From contig NZ_LRQV01000041.1 in assembly GCF_001567585.1 (NCBI RefSeq), forward strand, positions 1 through 50,256: DNA of 50,256 nt, written 5' to 3'. This document shows, piece by piece, positions 42,036 to 49,965 of this stretch. Both the position numbers and the translations under genes were made by a program. Below the pieces are notes generated by a model, which was not told where the DNA came from, searched no databases, and saw only the letters and a program-made list of their open reading frames with translations. Positions within the stretch are counted from its first letter, which is position 1. Each line of letters starts with the position of its first letter. Origin of the DNA: Micromonospora rosaria (GTDB lineage: Bacteria > Actinomycetota > Actinomycetes > Mycobacteriales > Micromonosporaceae).

Positions 42036-43204
42036 CCCGCCGCCCCCGCCTGCGTCCCACCCTGCGCCTGCGGCTCACCCTGCTCAACGGGGTGCTGCTG
42101 GTGGGCACCGGGGCGATCCTGCTGTTCCTGGCCTGGCTGCTGGTCCGGGACGGGGTACGGCTCACCGACGAGCTGGCCCCGGAGAGCACGGTGGTGCTCG
42201 CCGACGGCCGGGTGCTGGACGCGGGGCGGTGGCAGCAGCAGGTGGCCGACGCGGCCTCCCGGGAGCTGCTGGTCACCGGCCTGCTCGCGCTGGTCGGGAT
42301 CAGCGTCGTCGGCGTCGCCGGGGCGTACGCGGTCGCCGGCCGGGCGTTGCGCCCGCTGCACCAGGTCACCGCCACCGCCCGGCGGCTCGGCGAGGCCACC
42401 CTCGACCAGCGGATCGGGTACCAGGGCGCGGACGACGAGGTGGCCGAGCTGGCGAAGACCTTCGACGCGATGCTGGACCGGCTCGCCGAGGCGTTCGAGG
42501 CGCAGAAGCGCTTCGTCGCCAACGCCTCACACGAGCTGCGGACCCCGCTGGCGGTGATGCGTACCGAGATCGACGTGACGCTCAGCGACGACGAGGCGGA
42601 CACCGCCGAGTACCGCCGGATGGCCACCGTGGTCCGGGACGCCTCCGAGCGGGCCAACGGACTGGTCGACGCGCTGCTGGTGCTCGCCCGCAGCGAGGCC
42701 CAGTCCGGTCGGCCGTTGGGCCGGCGGACCGAGTGCGACCTGGCCCACGGCACGGCCAACGCGCTGTCGGCGGTCCGGCGCGAGGTGGAGCGGATCGGCC
42801 TGCGGGTGGAGACCGAACTGGCGCCCGCGCCGGTGGTCGGCGATCCGGGCCTGCTGGACCGGCTGGCCGGCAACCTCATCGAGAACGCGGTCCGCTACAA
42901 CCACCTGCACGGGCGGCTCTGGGTGCGCACCGGCACCGAGGGGGAGCACTCCTGGCTGGTGGTGGGCAACACCGGCTTCGAGGTGGACCAGGCGGACGTG
43001 CCGGGGCTGTTCGAGCCGTTCCGGCGCGGTGGCCGGGAACGGACCGGGGCGCGCGGCTCCGGCCTGGGGCTCTCCATCGTCCGGGCCGTCTGCGGCGCGC
43101 ACGGCGGCCGGGTCCGGGTGGTCGCGCAGAACGGCGGCGGCCTGGAGGTGACGGTCACCCTACCCCGCGCGGGCAGCGTCGAGCGGGTGCCGACCGGCCC
43201 GTAG
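42032..43204 (+). CDS. HAMP-containing sensor histidine kinase
   Basis: 390 residues. Two membrane helices (about 17-38 and 80-103) flank a very short extracytoplasmic loop of about 40 residues; HAMP domain (104-157, RALRPLHQVTATARRLGEATLDQRI); HisKA with H167 in FVANASHELRTPLAVMRTEI; HATPase with N-box LAGNLIENAVRYN, then GSGLGLSIVRAV. All catalytic motifs are intact. Small sensor loop suggests sensing of membrane state or a partner protein. Cognate to the overlapping regulator. Confidence 0.96.
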   Translation: MTRRPRLRPTLRLRLTLLNGVLLVGTGAILLFLAWLLVRDGVRLTDELAPESTVVLADGRVLDAGRWQQQVADAASRELLVTGLLALVGISVVGVAGAYAVAGRALRPLHQVTATARRLGEATLDQRIGYQGADDEVAELAKTFDAMLDRLAEAFEAQKRFVANASHELRTPLAVMRTEIDVTLSDDEADTAEYRRMATVVRDASERANGLVDALLVLARSEAQSGRPLGRRTECDLAHGTANALSAVRREVERIGLRVETELAPAPVVGDPGLLDRLAGNLIENAVRYNHLHGRLWVRTGTEGEHSWLVVGNTGFEVDQADVPGLFEPFRRGGRERTGARGSGLGLSIVRAVCGAHGGRVRVVAQNGGGLEVTVTLPRAGSVERVPTGP

Positions 43205-43207
43205 GCT
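43202..43207 (+). promoter_or_regulatory. Candidate -10 element for the AEC transporter, overlapping the kinase stop
   Basis: TAGGCT begins with the TAG stop codon of the kinase gene and ends 6 nt before the GTG at 43214. The transporter may therefore have its own leaderless transcript. Confidence 0.4.
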
Positions 43208-43213
43208 GCCCGG

Positions 43214-44263
43214 GTGCTCGCGGCCTTCGTCCCGATCTGGCTGCTGACCGGGATCGGTTGGCTGGCCGGCCGGTACCGGCTGCTGGGCGCGGACGCCGAC
43301 CGGGTGCTCGGCGGGTTCGTCTTCCACCTGGCCATGCCGGCGGCGCTGTTCACCGCGCTGTCGCGCAACCCGCTGACCTTCGACGCCCGGGCCCTCGGCG
43401 CGTTCGCGGTCAGCACCGTGGTGACCATGGGACTCGGCTTCGCCCTGACCGGCCCGGTCCTGCGCCGGTTCGGTCGCGCGAGTCGGCCGGACGGGCGCGG
43501 CCGGTGGCGTCGGCGTGGCGTTTGGAAGCTGCGTGGCCCCTGGAAGCTGCGGGGCCCGTGGGGGCGGCGGGGCGGGCCGGACGACACCGCCGGCCCGGCG
43601 GAGGTCGCCCGGCCCGGGGTGGGGGAGGCGACCATCGCGGCGATGGCCGCCGGGTACGTCAACGCCGCGAACCTGGGCATCCCGGTGGTGTTGCAGGTGC
43701 TGGGCAGCGCGGCGTTCCTGACCGAGGTGCTGCTCTTCCAGGTGCTGGTGGTCACCCCGGTGATCCTGATCCTGCTGGATCTGGGCGCGGGGCGCCGACT
43801 GCGGCCGGGGCGGCTGCTGAGCCTGCCGCTGCGTAACCCGGTCATCGCCGGCCTGACGCTCGGCGTGGCCTGCTCCGGCTTCGGCTGGCGGGTACCCGAT
43901 CTGGTGGCCGACCCGTTGGCCCTGCTCGGCGCGGCGGCGGTGCCCGCCGCGCTGGTCACGCTCGGCCTGTCGCTGAACACCCGGGGGGAGCGCCCCGCCG
44001 GGGAGGGGGCCCAGGTGGCGGTCTTCTCCGGGCTGAAACTGGTCGTCCAGCCGGCCCTGGCGTGGCTGATCGGCACGCTCGCCGGCCTCGGTCCGACCGC
44101 CCTCCTGGCGCTGGTGGTCTGCGCCGCGCTGCCCACCGCGCAGAACACCTACATCTACGCCCGGGAGTACGGCCAGGCCGGCTCGCTGGCCCGGCGCAGC
44201 GTCATCGCCAGCACCGCGCTGTCCATGGTCACCCTGGCGGTGATCGCCTGGTGGCTCGGCTGA
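43214..44263 (+). CDS. AEC-family (auxin efflux carrier-like) transporter
   Basis: 349 residues, about 10 membrane helices in two five-helix halves. N-terminal half: FVPIWLLTGIGWLAGRYRLL, FVFHLAMPAALFTALSRNPL. C-terminal half: AAGYVNAANLGIPVVLQVLG, LPLRNPVIAGLTLGVACSG, LVVCAALPTAQNTYIYAREYG. AEC carriers export organic acids or similar small molecules. Between the halves (about 86-133) lies an unusual Arg/Gly/Trp-rich insertion with WKLRGPWKLRGPWGRRG. GTG at 43214 directly follows the kinase gene. Substrate unknown. Confidence 0.88.
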   Translation: MLAAFVPIWLLTGIGWLAGRYRLLGADADRVLGGFVFHLAMPAALFTALSRNPLTFDARALGAFAVSTVVTMGLGFALTGPVLRRFGRASRPDGRGRWRRRGVWKLRGPWKLRGPWGRRGGPDDTAGPAEVARPGVGEATIAAMAAGYVNAANLGIPVVLQVLGSAAFLTEVLLFQVLVVTPVILILLDLGAGRRLRPGRLLSLPLRNPVIAGLTLGVACSGFGWRVPDLVADPLALLGAAAVPAALVTLGLSLNTRGERPAGEGAQVAVFSGLKLVVQPALAWLIGTLAGLGPTALLALVVCAALPTAQNTYIYAREYGQAGSLARRSVIASTALSMVTLAVIAWWLG

Positions 44264-44271
44264 GCCAGTGG

Positions 44272-44309
44272 GCCGGGCCGGGTCGCGGGTGGCCGCCCGG
44301 CGGCCCGGC
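44272..44309. terminator. Hairpin between convergent genes
   Basis: GCCGGGCC (44272-44279) and GGCCCGGC (44302-44309) pair around a 22-nt loop; the right arm touches the stop codon of the minus-strand gene at 44310. Probably serves both strands. Confidence 0.45.
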
Positions 44310-44930
44310 TCAGTCGCGCCGCTCGACCTGGCCCCGGATGGTGACGAACTCCGCGCGGGCGTCCGCCCCGGCGGCGTCGAAGAGGACGACCAGGCCGAGG
44401 CTGCCCCGGTCCGCCCAGACACAGACCCCGAGCGGCAGGCCCTGGGCCCGCCCGTCGCCGCACCGCGCCGCGCCGCCGAGCGGTCCCGGCTCCACCGGGG
44501 CGACGGTCGCCACCCCCAGGTCGGTGGCGAGCCCCTCGACGCTGCGGTCGAGTTCCCGCTCCGGGTCGGCGAGCAGCCCGGCGGTTGCGGCGACCATGAC
44601 CAGGTCCCCGGTGTCGGGGTCGCCGTAGAAGCCGGCCACGGTGCTGTTCCCGTCCCGCACCGTGGACCGCATCTGGCCGACCGCCTGGTCGGCGAGCCGC
44701 TGCAACTCCGGGTCGGTCACCTTCGGCCGGCCGGCCAGGGTCTCCGGGGCCACCACCCGGGTGCCGGTCGCCTCGACGACCTCGACCACCTCGTCCCGCA
44801 GGGCGTACCAGGCGACCGCCGTGCCGCCCCCGCAGAGCGCCAGCACCACGGCGACCACGGTCAGCAGGACCCGGGCCGGGCGCGACCCGCGCGCCGGGGG
44901 AGGGTACGGGGCGGCCGGCGGCTGCGACAT
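44310..44930 (-). CDS. Small single-helix membrane protein, hypothetical
   Basis: 206 residues. MSQPPAAPYPPPARGSRPARVLLTVVAVVLALCGGGTAVAW: proline-rich cytosolic start and one membrane helix (about 21-41). The outer domain (VTDPELQRLADQAVGQMRSTVRDGN ... VMVAATAGLLADPERELDRSV ... GLPLGVCVWADRGSLGLVVLFD) resembles the actinomycete membrane proteins of unknown function with a PPxY-like N-terminus. Two cysteines (AARCGDG and GVCVWAD) may form a disulfide. ATG at 44930, GGAGTCC upstream. No function assigned. Confidence 0.75.
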   Translation of the reverse strand: MSQPPAAPYPPPARGSRPARVLLTVVAVVLALCGGGTAVAWYALRDEVVEVVEATGTRVVAPETLAGRPKVTDPELQRLADQAVGQMRSTVRDGNSTVAGFYGDPDTGDLVMVAATAGLLADPERELDRSVEGLATDLGVATVAPVEPGPLGGAARCGDGRAQGLPLGVCVWADRGSLGLVVLFDAAGADARAEFVTIRGQVERRD

Positions 44931-45065
44931 CGGTCGGACTCCAGGCGAGAAGCGATGATCGGGTGGTCGGGTGATCGTAGGGTCTCGCTGCCGCCGGCCG
45001 CCGCCCCTGAAGGCCGCCGTCCCTGCCGGCCACTGTCCCTGCCGGCCATCACTCGGGTGGAACGC

Positions 45066-45112
45066 CGTCGCGGTGGCCGGGGACGTCGGGGACGCCACCG
45101 GCCACCGCGACG
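45066..45112 (-). terminator. Perfect hairpin after the fadB-type gene
   Basis: CGTCGCGGTGGCCGG (45066-45080) and its exact reverse complement (45098-45112) flank a 17-nt loop, 16 bp past the stop codon of the gene at 45129. No T-run. Confidence 0.8.
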
Positions 45113-45128
45113 GGCGGGGGTACGGGGA

Positions 45129-47228
45129 TCAGGCGGGCAGGCTCGCCGCCCCACGCGGCAGGAACCGCCGGCCGGTGACCCGCTCGCTGGCCCCGGTCCG
45201 GTCCAGGTACGGCGTGACGCCGCCCAGGTGGAACGGCCACCCCGCGCCGAGGATCAGGCACAGGTCGATGTCCTGCGCCTCGGCGACGACGCCCTCGTCG
45301 AGCATCAGCCGGACCTCCTGCGCCAGCGCGTCGAGCGCGTCCCGGCGGACCTGCTCGGCGGTGAGCGGCTGGTCGCCGACCACCAGCAGCGTGGCCACCT
45401 CCGGGTTGATCTCGTCGTCGACGACCACCGGCTGACCGGACTCGGCGATCCGCCGCAGGTTCTCGCTGACCGCGAACCGGTCCGGGTAGGCGGCGTGCAG
45501 GGTGCCGGCCACGTGGTGCGCCACGGCCGGGCCGACGAGCTGGAGCAGCGAGAGCGGACGCATCGGCAGGCCCAGCGGGTCCAGCGCGCTGTTCGCCACC
45601 TCCAGCGGGGTGCCGGCGTCCACGGCGGCGAAGACCGTGCCGAGGAAGCGGGTCAGCAGCCGGTTGACCACGAACGCCGGGGCGTCCTTCACCAGCACGC
45701 AGGACTTCCTGAGCTGCTTGCCGACGGCGAACGCGGTGGCCAGGGTGGCGTCGTCGGTCCGCTCGCCCCGCACGATCTCCAGCAGCGGCAGCACGGCGAC
45801 CGGGTTGAAGAAGTGGAAGCCCACCACCCGCTCCGGGTGCGCCAGGTCGGCCGCCATGGCGGTGACCGACAGCGAGGACGTGTTCGTCGCCAGCACCGCC
45901 TCGGGCGTGACGACCTTCTCCAGGTCGGCCCAGACCTGCTTCTTGACCTCCAGGTCCTCGAACACCGCCTCGATGACGACATCGCAGTCGGCGAACGACG
46001 TGCGCCGGCCCGACGCCGACGGGTCGAAGGCCTCCGCCGTGGGCGCGCCGCTGACCAGGCCGTACAGCTTGGCGGCGGTGCCCTTGTCCATCCGGCCCTT
46101 GCTGACCTGCTTCTCGATCTGGGCGTGCACGTAGCCCACGCCCTTGTCCACCCGGGCCTGGTCGAGGTCGGTCAGCACGACCGGCACCTGGAGGCGGCGG
46201 GCGAACAGCAGCGCGAGCTGGCTGGCCATCAGCCCGGCCCCGACGATGCCGACCTTGGTGACCGGCCGGGCCAGCCCCTTGTCCGGCGCCCCGGCCGGCC
46301 GCTTGGCCCGCCGCTGCACCAGGTCGAAGGCGTACAGGCCGCTGCGCAGCTCCTCGGAGAAGATCAGGTCCGCCAGCGCCTCGTCCTCGGCGGCGGTGCC
46401 GGTGGCGAAGTCGGCGTCCTTCGAGGTCTCCAACAGGTCCAACGCCGCGTACGCGGCCGGCACCGCGCCGTGCAGCCGCTGGTCGAGGGTCTGCCGGGCG
46501 AAGTACAGCACGCCGGCCCACATGTCCTTGTCGACCTCGGGCCGGGTCACGGTGACCTCGCCCCGCACCACTCCGGCGGCCCACTCCAGGGACCGCTCCA
46601 GGAAGTCCGCCGGCTCCAGCAGCACGTCCGCGACGCCCATCTCGGCGGCCTGCTTCGGCTTGAGCATCCGGTTCTGCATCAGCGGGTTCTGGATGATCAC
46701 CTGGGTCGCGGCGGGGATGCCGATCAGGTTCGGCAGGAGTTGGGTGCCGCCCCAGCCGGGGACCAGACCGAGCGAGACCTCGGGCAGCGCCAGCGCGTTC
46801 GCGCCCGCCGACAGGGTCCGGTAGTGGCAGTGCAGGGCCAGTTCCAGGCCGCCGCCCATCGCCGCGCCGTTGACGAAGGCGAAGGTGGGTACGGCGCTGT
46901 CCTTCAACCGGGCGAAGACCCGGTGACCGAGCCGGCCGATCTCCAGCGCCTGGTCCCGGTCGGCCAGCAGCGGCAGGCTGGTGAGGTCCGCGCCGACACA
47001 GAAGATGTACGGCTTGCCGGTGACCGCGACGAAGGCCGGGTCCGCCGCCAGGGCGGTGCTGATCGCCTCGTCCAGGCTGGCCAGCCCGGCCGGGCCGAAG
47101 GTGTTCGGCTTGGTGTGGTCGTGTCCGTTGTCGAGCGTGATCAGGGCGGCCGGCCGGTCCAGCCCCGGTACGGTCACCTGGCGGACCAGCGCCCGGGTGA
47201 CCACCTCGTTCGGTGCCGTGAGGCTCAC
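45129..47228 (-). CDS. fadB: Fatty-acid oxidation complex alpha subunit (enoyl-CoA hydratase / 3-hydroxyacyl-CoA dehydrogenase)
   Basis: 699 residues. N-terminal crotonase domain (1-200) with both catalytic glutamates, in GGGLELALHCHY and LPEVSLGLVPGWGGTQLLP. 3-Hydroxyacyl-CoA dehydrogenase domain from about 333: KVGIVGAGLMASQLALLFARRLQVPVVLTDLD (NAD-binding), then VGFHFFNPVAVLPLLEIVRG with the catalytic His/Glu, and the C-terminal 3HCDH domain VVNRLLTRFLG... . Performs hydration and NAD-dependent oxidation in beta-oxidation. GTG at 47228 overlaps the thiolase stop by four bases, so it is the second gene of a fadA-fadB operon. Similar gene pairs occur near RNase D in Streptomyces. Confidence 0.95.
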   Translation of the reverse strand: MSLTAPNEVVTRALVRQVTVPGLDRPAALITLDNGHDHTKPNTFGPAGLASLDEAISTALAADPAFVAVTGKPYIFCVGADLTSLPLLADRDQALEIGRLGHRVFARLKDSAVPTFAFVNGAAMGGGLELALHCHYRTLSAGANALALPEVSLGLVPGWGGTQLLPNLIGIPAATQVIIQNPLMQNRMLKPKQAAEMGVADVLLEPADFLERSLEWAAGVVRGEVTVTRPEVDKDMWAGVLYFARQTLDQRLHGAVPAAYAALDLLETSKDADFATGTAAEDEALADLIFSEELRSGLYAFDLVQRRAKRPAGAPDKGLARPVTKVGIVGAGLMASQLALLFARRLQVPVVLTDLDQARVDKGVGYVHAQIEKQVSKGRMDKGTAAKLYGLVSGAPTAEAFDPSASGRRTSFADCDVVIEAVFEDLEVKKQVWADLEKVVTPEAVLATNTSSLSVTAMAADLAHPERVVGFHFFNPVAVLPLLEIVRGERTDDATLATAFAVGKQLRKSCVLVKDAPAFVVNRLLTRFLGTVFAAVDAGTPLEVANSALDPLGLPMRPLSLLQLVGPAVAHHVAGTLHAAYPDRFAVSENLRRIAESGQPVVVDDEINPEVATLLVVGDQPLTAEQVRRDALDALAQEVRLMLDEGVVAEAQDIDLCLILGAGWPFHLGGVTPYLDRTGASERVTGRRFLPRGAASLPA

Positions 47229-48448
47229 TTGTCGCCACCCTCCCGCTGTGCCGGCTCGCCGGACTCCGTCCAGTGTGGGTTCTCCCAGATCACGCTGCCG
47301 CCCATGCCGATGCCCACGCACATGGCGGTGAGGCCGTAGCGGACCTCGGGGTGCTCGGCGAACTGCCGGGCGAGCTGGGTCATCAGCCGGACGCCGGAGG
47401 AGGCGAGCGGGTGCCCGATGGCGATCGCGCCACCCCACTGGTTGACCCGGGGGTCGTCGTCGGCGATGCCGAAGTGGTCGAGGAAGGCGAGCACCTGCAC
47501 GGCGAACGCCTCGTTCAGCTCGAACAGGCCGATGTCGTCGATGGTCAGCCCGGCGACGCGCAGCGCCTTCTCCGTCGATGGGATCGGGCCGACCCCCATC
47601 ACCTCGGGCTCCACCCCGACGTACCCGTACGACACCAGCCGCATGGCGACCGGCAGGCCCAGCTCGCGGGCGGTGGACTCGGCGGCGATCAGGCTGGCCG
47701 TGGCGCCGTCGTTCAGGCCGGCCGCGTTGCCCGCGGTGACCTTCCCGTGCGGCCGGAACGGGGTCTTCAGGGTGGCGAGCTTCTCCAGCGAGGTCTCCCG
47801 GGGCGCCTCGTCCGCCGTGGCCAGCCCCCAGCCGCCCTCGTCGTCGCGGATCGCGACCGGGACCAGGTCGGGCTGGAGCTTGCCGTTGGCGTACGCCTTC
47901 GCGGTCTTGACCTGCGAGGCGAGCGCGAAGGCGTCGGCGCGCTCCTTGGTGACGTGCGGGACGCGGTCGTGCAGGTTCTCCGCGGTGGCCCCCATCACCA
48001 GGGCGGACGGGTCGACCAGCTTCTCGGCCAGGATCCGTGGGTTGGGGTCGACGCCCTCGCCCATCGGGTGCCGGCCCATGTGCTCGACACCACCGGCGAT
48101 GGCCACGTCGTAGGCGCCCATCGCGATGCCGCCCGCCACGCTGGTGACGGCGGTCATCGCGCCCGCGCACATCCGGTCGATGGCGAAGCCGGGAACGGTC
48201 TTGGGCAGGCCGGCCAGCAGGGCGGCGGTCCGGCCGATGGTGAGGCCCTGGTCGCCGGTCTGCGTCGTGGCGGCGACGGCGACCTCCTCGACCCGTTCCG
48301 GCGGTAGTTGCGGGTTGCGGCGCAGCAGCTCACGGATGCATCGGATCACCAGGTCGTCGGCGCGGGTGTGGGCGTACATGCCACCCGCCTTGCCGAACGG
48401 GGTGCGGACGCCGTCGACGAAGACGACGTCCCGAACTTCACGGGGCAC
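47225..48448 (-). CDS. fadA: Thiolase (acetyl-CoA acyltransferase)
   Basis: 407 residues. Thiolytic cleavage of 3-ketoacyl-CoA, last step of the beta-oxidation cycle. Nucleophile Cys in FAIDRMCAGAMTAV (about 91-104), His in LNEAFAVQVLAFL and GGAIAIGHPLASSGVRLMTQL, and the second catalytic Cys in LTAMCVGIGMGGSVIWE. Starts VPREVRDVVFVDGVRTPFGKAGG. GTG at 48448 lies 6 nt after AAGGAGG. A near-palindrome TACTCGCCAGTA about 40 bp upstream may be a regulator site. Confidence 0.95.
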   Translation of the reverse strand: MPREVRDVVFVDGVRTPFGKAGGMYAHTRADDLVIRCIRELLRRNPQLPPERVEEVAVAATTQTGDQGLTIGRTAALLAGLPKTVPGFAIDRMCAGAMTAVTSVAGGIAMGAYDVAIAGGVEHMGRHPMGEGVDPNPRILAEKLVDPSALVMGATAENLHDRVPHVTKERADAFALASQVKTAKAYANGKLQPDLVPVAIRDDEGGWGLATADEAPRETSLEKLATLKTPFRPHGKVTAGNAAGLNDGATASLIAAESTARELGLPVAMRLVSYGYVGVEPEVMGVGPIPSTEKALRVAGLTIDDIGLFELNEAFAVQVLAFLDHFGIADDDPRVNQWGGAIAIGHPLASSGVRLMTQLARQFAEHPEVRYGLTAMCVGIGMGGSVIWENPHWTESGEPAQREGGDK

Positions 48449-48487
48449 TTGGAGCCTCCTTGCCGGCACTGGCATTTCCCCAAATGC

Positions 48488-48499
48488 TACTCGCCAGTA
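48488..48499. promoter_or_regulatory. Possible operator upstream of the thiolase gene
   Basis: TACTCGCCAGTA: arms TACT and AGTA around a 4-bp centre, extendable outward by one G-C pair. This size and spacing is common for TetR-family repressors, which often control beta-oxidation genes. No regulator gene is adjacent. Confidence 0.35.
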
Positions 48500-48551
48500 A
48501 CCAACCCCGCACCCCACCCCCGTTCCCCTCCTCCTGCCCGCCCGCCCGGCC

Positions 48552-48611
48552 GCGTCGATCAAGGGGTTCGCGTCACCGGAAGGCCGGGGCCGGACGCGAA
48601 CCCCTTGATCG
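48552..48611. terminator. 21-bp perfect inverted repeat (REP-like)
   Basis: The left arm (48552-48572, starting GTCGATCAAGGGG) and right arm (48591-48611, ending CCCCTTGATCGAC) are perfect reverse complements, with an 18-nt loop. It follows the RNase D stop by 41 bp on the minus strand. I recall GATCAAGGGGTT-type palindromes as frequent in Micromonospora chromosomes. Confidence 0.8.
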
Positions 48612-48651
48612 ACCAAAGGACGCAGGTCGAGGCGGGATCAGGGCGTAAGGG

Positions 48652-49965
48652 TCAGGAGGTGGGGAGGAGGGCGGGGGTGAGGGTGGGGACCAGCAGGGTG
48701 AGCTGCCACTCGCGCGCGCCGAAGCCGCGCAGCACCTCCGCGACGGTCTGCTCGGTGATCTCCTCGGGGGGCTGCCAGGCGAGCCGGCGGACCGAGTCAG
48801 GAGTGATCAGGTTCTCCGGGGGCAGCGTGTGCTCCCCGGCGATGCGGACCACCACCTCCCGGCACCGGGCCAGCCGGCCGGCGGCCACCGGGTCCCGTTC
48901 CGCCCACCGGTGCGGTGGCGGGGGGCCCTCGACCGTCGGGTTGACCGGCAGCTCCTCGTCCGGCAGCCGCCGGGCGTCGTCGAGCGCGGACAGCCAGGTC
49001 CGCGCCAGCCGGCGTACCGACCGGCCACCGAAACCGGGCAGGGTCAGCAGCGTCTGCTCGTCCTTCGGGTCGAGTTCGGCGGCGGCGACGATCGCCGAGT
49101 CGGGCAGCACCCGGCCCGGCGCCGCGTCCCGCCGGGCCGCGATCTGGTCCCGGGCGTACCACAGCGAGCGGACCCGGGCCTGCGCCCGCGCCCCCCGCAG
49201 CCGGTGGATACCGGAGGTACGCCGCCACGGCTCGGCCCGGACCCGGGGCGGGCGGGCGCCGGAGCGGACCAGCGCGGCGAACTCCTCCGCCGCCCACTGC
49301 GACTTGCCCTGCCGGTGCAACTCCGCGTCGAGCGCGTCCCGCAGCTCGGTGAGCAGCTCCACGTCCAGGGCGGCGTAGGTCAGCCAGGACTCGGGCAGCG
49401 GCCGGCTCGACCAGTCGGCGGCCGAGTGGTGCTTCTCCAGCGTGAAGCCGAGGAGCTGCTCGGTCAGCGCGGCCAACCCGACCCGCTCGAAGCCCGCCAG
49501 CCGGGCCGCCAGCTCGGTGTCGAAGAGCCGACGCGGGCGCAGCCCCAGCTCGGCCAGGCAGGGCAGATCCTGGCTGGCCGCGTGCAGCACCCACTCGGCC
49601 TCGCCGATCACGGCGTCCAGGTCGCCCAGGTCGGGCAACGGCAGCGGATCGATCAGCACCGTGCCCGCCCCGGCCCGGCGCAACTGCACCAGGTACGCCC
49701 GCTGGCTGTAGCGGTAGCCCGAGGCGCGTTCGGCGTCCAGGGCGACCGGGCCGGTGCCGGCGGCGAAGCGGGCCACCACGTCGGCGAGGGCGTCCGGTGT
49801 CGCCACCGGCTCGGGTGTGCCGTCACGCGGAGCGGTCAACGGTACGGGCCCGCCGGAGGTCGGGGTGCTGTCCGTCGCCGCCTCGATGGTGGGCGACGGG
49901 TGCTGCGGTCCGTTTCCCGCACGACTTTCGGCGGCCCGACGGCGCAGGGGTGGTTCGTCGGTCAC
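48652..49965 (-). CDS. rnd: Ribonuclease D (DEDD exonuclease with HRDC domain)
   Basis: 437 residues. After a 55-residue disordered start, the 3'-5' exonuclease domain shows VALDAERASGYRYSQRAYLVQL (DxE), VLHAASQDLPCLAELGL (Asp) and LTYAALDVELLTELRDAL (Tyr and Asp): the DEDDy set. HRDC domain near 215-300 (RGARAQARVRSLWYARDQIA ... LPGFGGRSVRRLA) is followed by a further C-terminal region. It probably trims tRNA 3' ends or stable RNAs. GTG at 49965 has TAGGGT 6 nt upstream (leaderless type). Confidence 0.93.
   Translation of the reverse strand: MTDEPPLRRRAAESRAGNGPQHPSPTIEAATDSTPTSGGPVPLTAPRDGTPEPVATPDALADVVARFAAGTGPVALDAERASGYRYSQRAYLVQLRRAGAGTVLIDPLPLPDLGDLDAVIGEAEWVLHAASQDLPCLAELGLRPRRLFDTELAARLAGFERVGLAALTEQLLGFTLEKHHSAADWSSRPLPESWLTYAALDVELLTELRDALDAELHRQGKSQWAAEEFAALVRSGARPPRVRAEPWRRTSGIHRLRGARAQARVRSLWYARDQIAARRDAAPGRVLPDSAIVAAAELDPKDEQTLLTLPGFGGRSVRRLARTWLSALDDARRLPDEELPVNPTVEGPPPPHRWAERDPVAAGRLARCREVVVRIAGEHTLPPENLITPDSVRRLAWQPPEEITEQTVAEVLRGFGAREWQLTLLVPTLTPALLPTS

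Noticed and set aside
44268..47339. Very long plus-strand frame opposite the fadB-type gene
   Set aside because: Antisense shadow in GC-rich DNA: composition is Arg/Gly/Gln/His-rich and has no family match, while the minus strand encodes a complete FadB enzyme.
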